Below are positions 33,190-35,766 of a stretch of DNA of 35,766 nt, piece after piece. Made by a program: the position numbers and the translations under genes. The first letter of the stretch is position 1. Every line of letters starts with the position of its first letter. This DNA is from Anaerolineae bacterium (GTDB lineage Bacteria > Chloroflexota > Anaerolineae > Anaerolineales > Anaerolineaceae): the NCBI GenBank assembly GCA_011176685.1, contig DUED01000018.1, positions 1-35,766 of the forward strand. The letters run 5' to 3'. A model generated the notes under the pieces. It was not told the origin of the DNA. It ran no database searches and was given only the letters and a program-made list of their open reading frames with translations.

Positions 33190-33392
33190 CGCCTAGGACT
33201 TCGGCAGGCAGGATATGAACTCAAGAGAGAGCATGACCAGGTGATCAACCATAAGGTATTGCAGAAACCGGGAATTCAGCCGTTTGAGGTGCTGTATAAG
33301 GACTTTACTGAGATTCGATATTGCAGAGGGCTAAATAAAGCGTATCTGATGCCCATTCTGGAACATGGGACCCGGAGTGTGTTAGGCTGTAC
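33190..33392 (+). pseudogene. truncated IS3-family-like transposase (ORFB)
   Basis: An open frame after a TAG (33187-33189): LRQAGYELKREHDQVINHKV then LQKPGIQPFEVLYKDFTEIR, YCRGLNKAYLMPILEHGTRS and VLGC. YKDFTEIRY holds the first catalytic Asp of the DDE domain, and the following stretch fits the rve-core pattern. It stops exactly where the pseudo-tRNA begins (33393), and the ORF only continues through the tRNA by chance. N- and C-terminal parts are missing. Confidence 0.65.
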
Positions 33393-33527
33393 GCGGGCGT
33401 CGCCAAGTGGTAAGGCATCAGCCTTCCAAGCTGACATTCATGGGTTGGCATTTACAATACTCCTTGCAGTCGCCCTTACAGGGTACACACTCAGGGGGCG
33501 CAGGCAGGTAAGTCCCATCGCCCGCTC
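33393..33527 (+). pseudogene. pseudo-tRNA-Gly, split by 64 bp in the T-loop
   Basis: 33393-33446 repeats the tRNA-Gly(UCC) exactly from its 5' end through the first two T-loop bases, and 33511-33527 resumes at AGTCCCATCGCCCGCTC. Between them 33447-33510 is foreign (GGCATTTACAATACTCCTTG...GGGGGCGCAGGCAGGTA) and replaces the CG of the loop. No promoter precedes it; it cannot give a normal tRNA. Confidence 0.85.
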
Positions 33528-33673
33528 TTTTTTTACTCCCCGTTTTTATTATTATATGTAATAGAATTACGTCATTATCCTTGCCAGCTTTTGGAGCTTA
33601 ATAACTGCAAAGCTGGCGTTTAGAGGGCAATGCGCAAGTACACAAGCAGGTAAGATGAGGAAATTGTGGGTTG
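33511..33673. repeat. tRNA-Gly 3' half plus downstream direct repeat, copy B
   Basis: Starts at AGTCCCATCGCCCGCTC, shares the T-run, TTATTATTATATGTAATAG, ACGTCATTATCC, GTTTAGAGGGCA, AGTACACAAGCAGGTAAGATGAGGAAATTG and GGGTTG. About 156-163 bp. Copies B and C share sequence to both sides of A's limits: TACACACT.AGGGGGCG.AGGCAGG on the left and GGGTTG on the right. Confidence 0.85.
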
Positions 33674-33836
33674 CCTCCAATACCGCATAGGTCTCTCGCG
33701 GTACTTTCTCTTTCAGATATTCTTTCACCTTTTGATTAGATATGCGCTGTTTATCAACCAATTCCCCTTAGCTATCCATCAGCACCATAAAGGTGCGCTT
33801 GAGATGCAGGTCTATTCCAAGGTAAAATGGGTACAT
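33665..33836 (-). pseudogene. 5' fragment of an IS110-family transposase
   Basis: ATG at 33836 after AAGGAGG (33850-33844) reads MYPFYLGIDLHLKRTFMVLM, then DS, an in-frame TAA, then GELVDKQRISNQKVKEYLKE and KVPRETYAVLEATHN. GIDLHxKxT is the first Asp motif of the DEDD transposase of IS110 elements, and the EATHN segment is also typical. The gene is broken both by the stop codon and by the join with repeat copy B at about 33666. Confidence 0.7.
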
Positions 33837-33985
33837 AAGCGTTCCTCCTTTTCTGAACTTGTTTGTCTCTTACCTCAAGTTTAGCAAACTGGCAGGGACG
33901 CTTTCATAGTATAAACCGGGTTGCACCCAAAACAGGAAAGGCGGCTCACAATAGTTTTGTGAAAAACCTCCTTAATCCCGGTACA
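33837..33985 (-). other. noncoding 5' region of the IS110-like fragment
   Basis: The 150 bp before the transposase start carries no ORF. In IS110-family elements this left-end region is known to encode the bridge RNA that pairs target and donor; a structured transcript here is possible but cannot be confirmed from sequence alone. Confidence 0.35.
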
Positions 33986-33992
33986 GTACTGT

Positions 33993-34523
33993 TTAACGGT
34001 CACCTAATGGCAGTTTGGTAGCCCTGTTTGCAGCTAAAGCTTCTCTAATAAGTTGTAAAACATCATCCGATCGGCGTGTCGAAAAGGAAATATCCCGCAC
34101 AAGCCCCTTTTTTCTCTTAAGCGCGATCACAACCCTGGGATGCTCCAGGAAATTGAACGAGGCACGATATCTTTTGCGAATGCTCATAAAGTGTATCCCT
34201 GCTCCACCCATCCTCATCACCATAGGGATCTCATCAAGAGAACATTCTTCAATATTATCCAAAGGTACTATCCAGGTGAATATGCCAAATGTGAGCTTCA
34301 GAGACTCTGAGGTGATGCTGATAATGAGTGTTCTGAAGTTCACCGAATAGAATAAAAATAAACTGAAAAGACAGAAGAAAACATCAGCAAGAACGTCTAA
34401 ACTGCCAGCAATCACGCGCCAGATGAGTAGTAAGAGGAAGAGGATTGTGAGCGCCAAGAAGAGCACCTCCGTCCGGTTTGAAGTAACCCTCTCGTTGTAT
34501 TTAAGATCGTCAGCATTGACCAT
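33993..34523 (-). CDS. PH-like-domain membrane protein
   Basis: A 176-aa protein with two hydrophobic segments (about residues 22-62) followed by a beta-rich domain with LISITSESLKLTFGIFTWIVPLDNIEECSL, typical of bacterial PH-like (bPH) domains. Conserved-looking end EHPRVVIALKRKKGLVRDISFSTRRSDDVLQLIREAL. Function unknown. It lies 38 bp after the isoprenylcysteine-methyltransferase-like gene, and the two form the cargo between repeat copies B and C. Confidence 0.65.
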   Translation of the reverse strand: MVNADDLKYNERVTSNRTEVLFLALTILFLLLLIWRVIAGSLDVLADVFFCLFSLFLFYSVNFRTLIISITSESLKLTFGIFTWIVPLDNIEECSLDEIPMVMRMGGAGIHFMSIRKRYRASFNFLEHPRVVIALKRKKGLVRDISFSTRRSDDVLQLIREALAANRATKLPLGDR

Positions 34524-34561
34524 GCTTTATTTCATAAGCGTTCTGCTCATACCTAAGACAA

Positions 34562-35260
34562 TCACCATATTCCTGGTAACAAACGATAACAAACTCGCTT
34601 TACATAATCACAGTAGCCTTCTAATTCATCCTGCAAAAACCTATCTTCTAGATTGGTGCGAATTAACATTAGAATTGCGATAAATACTGTTGGCAAGAAT
34701 GCCCATCCTGAATTTAGAAAGAGAGGTGTTGCCAGATATGTCAAGAGCGCCCCTGCGTAACCAGGATGCCGCATCCAGCGGTAGGGACCACTCGAGACAA
34801 CCTGGTGACCGCGATCGGTCTGGAGGCGTACCATACCAGAAAAGAATCGGTTTTCGATCAAGGCATAGGATCCCAAGGCGTATCCAGCCAGGATGATAAG
34901 CAGCGAAAGAATTTTCAGCGGCAAGCTGAACATAGGGGACCAGCCAAACAGCGCATCCAGCCCGGCTACAAGCATTACCAAACCACCACCAAGCCCGAGA
35001 AAAGGGGCTAAAAGTTTATCCCAGGGTTTGGCGTTCGCATGTTGCATGAAGCGTGCGCGTTCAGTAATCAGGTCTGGATGACGCCGCGCGGCCAACATCC
35101 GGCTGATGGCGAACCCCAAGATGGAAATTATGGCATATACCCAAGCTTCCCACCAGTTCCAGCGCCGGGAGATCAATAAAGGTAGGAATGGTATTACAAC
35201 AATAAAAAACAACATTTGGACAATAACACCTGGGGAGATTAGCCTTTGTTGATTGTTCAT
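34562..35260 (-). CDS. isoprenylcysteine carboxyl-methyltransferase family protein
   Basis: A 232-aa membrane protein with about five spans. The C-terminal SAM-binding part has GPYRWMRHPGYAGALLTYLATPL and DELEGYCDYVKRVCYRLLPGIW, the ICMT/PEMT signature. Bacterial members methylate lipids or other small molecules; they rarely have prenylated targets. Start ATG after TGAGGTG. First gene of the two-gene cargo unit 2. Confidence 0.88.
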   Translation of the reverse strand: MNNQQRLISPGVIVQMLFFIVVIPFLPLLISRRWNWWEAWVYAIISILGFAISRMLAARRHPDLITERARFMQHANAKPWDKLLAPFLGLGGGLVMLVAGLDALFGWSPMFSLPLKILSLLIILAGYALGSYALIENRFFSGMVRLQTDRGHQVVSSGPYRWMRHPGYAGALLTYLATPLFLNSGWAFLPTVFIAILMLIRTNLEDRFLQDELEGYCDYVKRVCYRLLPGIW

Positions 35261-35512
35261 TTTTCACCTCAGTTACCGTCAGCTTCACCAAGTAGGCAGC
35301 TTTTCCAATCCCTAAATGCAGAATATTTTCTCTCCAGCAACTCAACCCATCACGACTCAAATTATAAATCAGAAAAATAAGAAATAGCGCGGTACTCGTG
35401 GAATCCCTGACCGCGCGGTTATTACTGCGATTTGATAATACTAAAATAATAATATCAAGAATCAAACATCAGACCTGCGGTGTTATACACACTAAGGGGG
35501 CGTAGGCAGGCA
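35261..35512. other. intergenic region upstream of cargo unit 2, with inverted repeat
   Basis: No convincing gene. GCGCGGT (35387-35393) and ACCGCGC (35410-35416) are perfect 7-bp arms with a 16-bp spacer, possibly an operator. At 35484-35512 the sequence TACACACTAAGGGGGCGTAGGCAGGCA matches that left of copy B. Confidence 0.4.
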
Positions 35513-35676
35513 AGTCCCATCGCCCGCTCTTTTTTTTACTCCCCGTTTTAATTATTATATGTAATAGAATTACGTCATTATCCTTAGCAGATTTAGGAGC
35601 TTTAAAGCTGAAAATTTAGTGTTTAGAGGGCACTGCACAAGTACACAAGCAGGTAAGATGAGGAAATTGCGGGTTG
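35513..35676. repeat. tRNA-Gly 3' half plus downstream direct repeat, copy C
   Basis: Starts at AGTCCCATCGCCCGCTC and runs through the same 157-bp sequence to GGAAATTG, then GGGTTG as in B. No tRNA 5' half is present. The repeat differs from B in scattered positions (for example TTAGCAGATTT). Confidence 0.85.
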
Positions 35677-35766
35677 ATAAAAAGAGATTGGGAACTATTG
35701 CTCATTACATTGGAGTCATTGGCGAATACTGCATAGTCATCTTCTTGTCGGTATGGCTAAATCATG
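35677..35766. other. window end, no gene recognised
   Basis: Short open frames only (for example EIGNYCSLHWSHWRILHSHL). It may be the beginning of another transposase or a third cargo, but nothing can be supported. Confidence 0.2.

Noticed and set aside
33567-33664. Continuation of the IS110 fragment into repeat B (reads LPACVLAHCPLNAS)
   Set aside because: Slight resemblance to the IS110 LAHP motif, but the same sequence in copies A and C reads LVQCPL and follows the tRNA end, so it is repeat sequence rather than transposase.
35061-35465. 134-codon minus-strand frame overlapping the ICMT gene start
   Set aside because: No family resemblance, overlaps the ICMT coding sequence in another frame and has no ribosome site.
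30484-35676. Integron cassette array (attC sites)
   Set aside because: The three repeats contain a tRNA 3' half and do not show attC core sites or the imperfect palindrome of attC; no intI seen.

Overview
The window reads as bacterial chromosome, most probably Chloroflexota (Anaerolineae-like). This is inferred from the mix of protein families; there is no marker such as 16S rRNA. Three regions can be told apart.

(1) Positions 1-22516: a minus-strand surface-polysaccharide locus. Its promoter-proximal end makes a nucleotide sugar (UDP-sugar 6-dehydrogenase, UDP-glucuronate-type 4-epimerase). Then come a Wzx-type flippase, GT4 and GT2 glycosyltransferases, three large multi-spanning GT-C-like membrane proteins, an asparagine synthase, two SAM methyltransferases and, at the distal end, a second flippase followed by a HisH/HisF/WbuX sugar-amidation trio. 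Most neighbours overlap by ATGA or are a few bases apart, so they are likely co-transcribed; a promoter candidate at about 13060 splits the run. The distal end is eroded: positions 1-690 and 4716-5261 hold gene fragments, a diverged direct repeat and a degenerate second copy of the wbuX start.

(2) Positions 22532-30014: ordinary housekeeping genes. On the minus strand these are a family 4 uracil-DNA glycosylase, tsaB, tsaE, a DUF951 protein, a purine PRTase and a YitT-family protein. On the plus strand they are an M50 protease, a GIY-YIG protein, a methylguanine methyltransferase, era and a lysoplasmalogenase-like protein. Several genes have a TATAAT-like box a few bases before the start codon, which suggests leaderless mRNAs.

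(3) Positions 30015-35766: an accessory region built on the 3' side of an intact tRNA-Gly(UCC). The tRNA 3' half plus about 140 bp of downstream sequence occurs three times (starts 30484, 33511, 35513), with cargo between copies. Cargo 1 is an AT-rich metal-type module: an ArsR regulator with a palindromic operator, a CxxC thioredoxin-like protein, a permease, a VIT1-like membrane protein and a 54-aa protein. Cargo 2 is an isoprenylcysteine-methyltransferase-like protein and a PH-like membrane protein. The middle copy carries a nearly whole second tRNA-Gly with 64 bp inserted in its T-loop, next to truncated IS3-like and IS110-like transposases. No integrase is visible in the window. This repeat-cargo array is the most unusual structure here.
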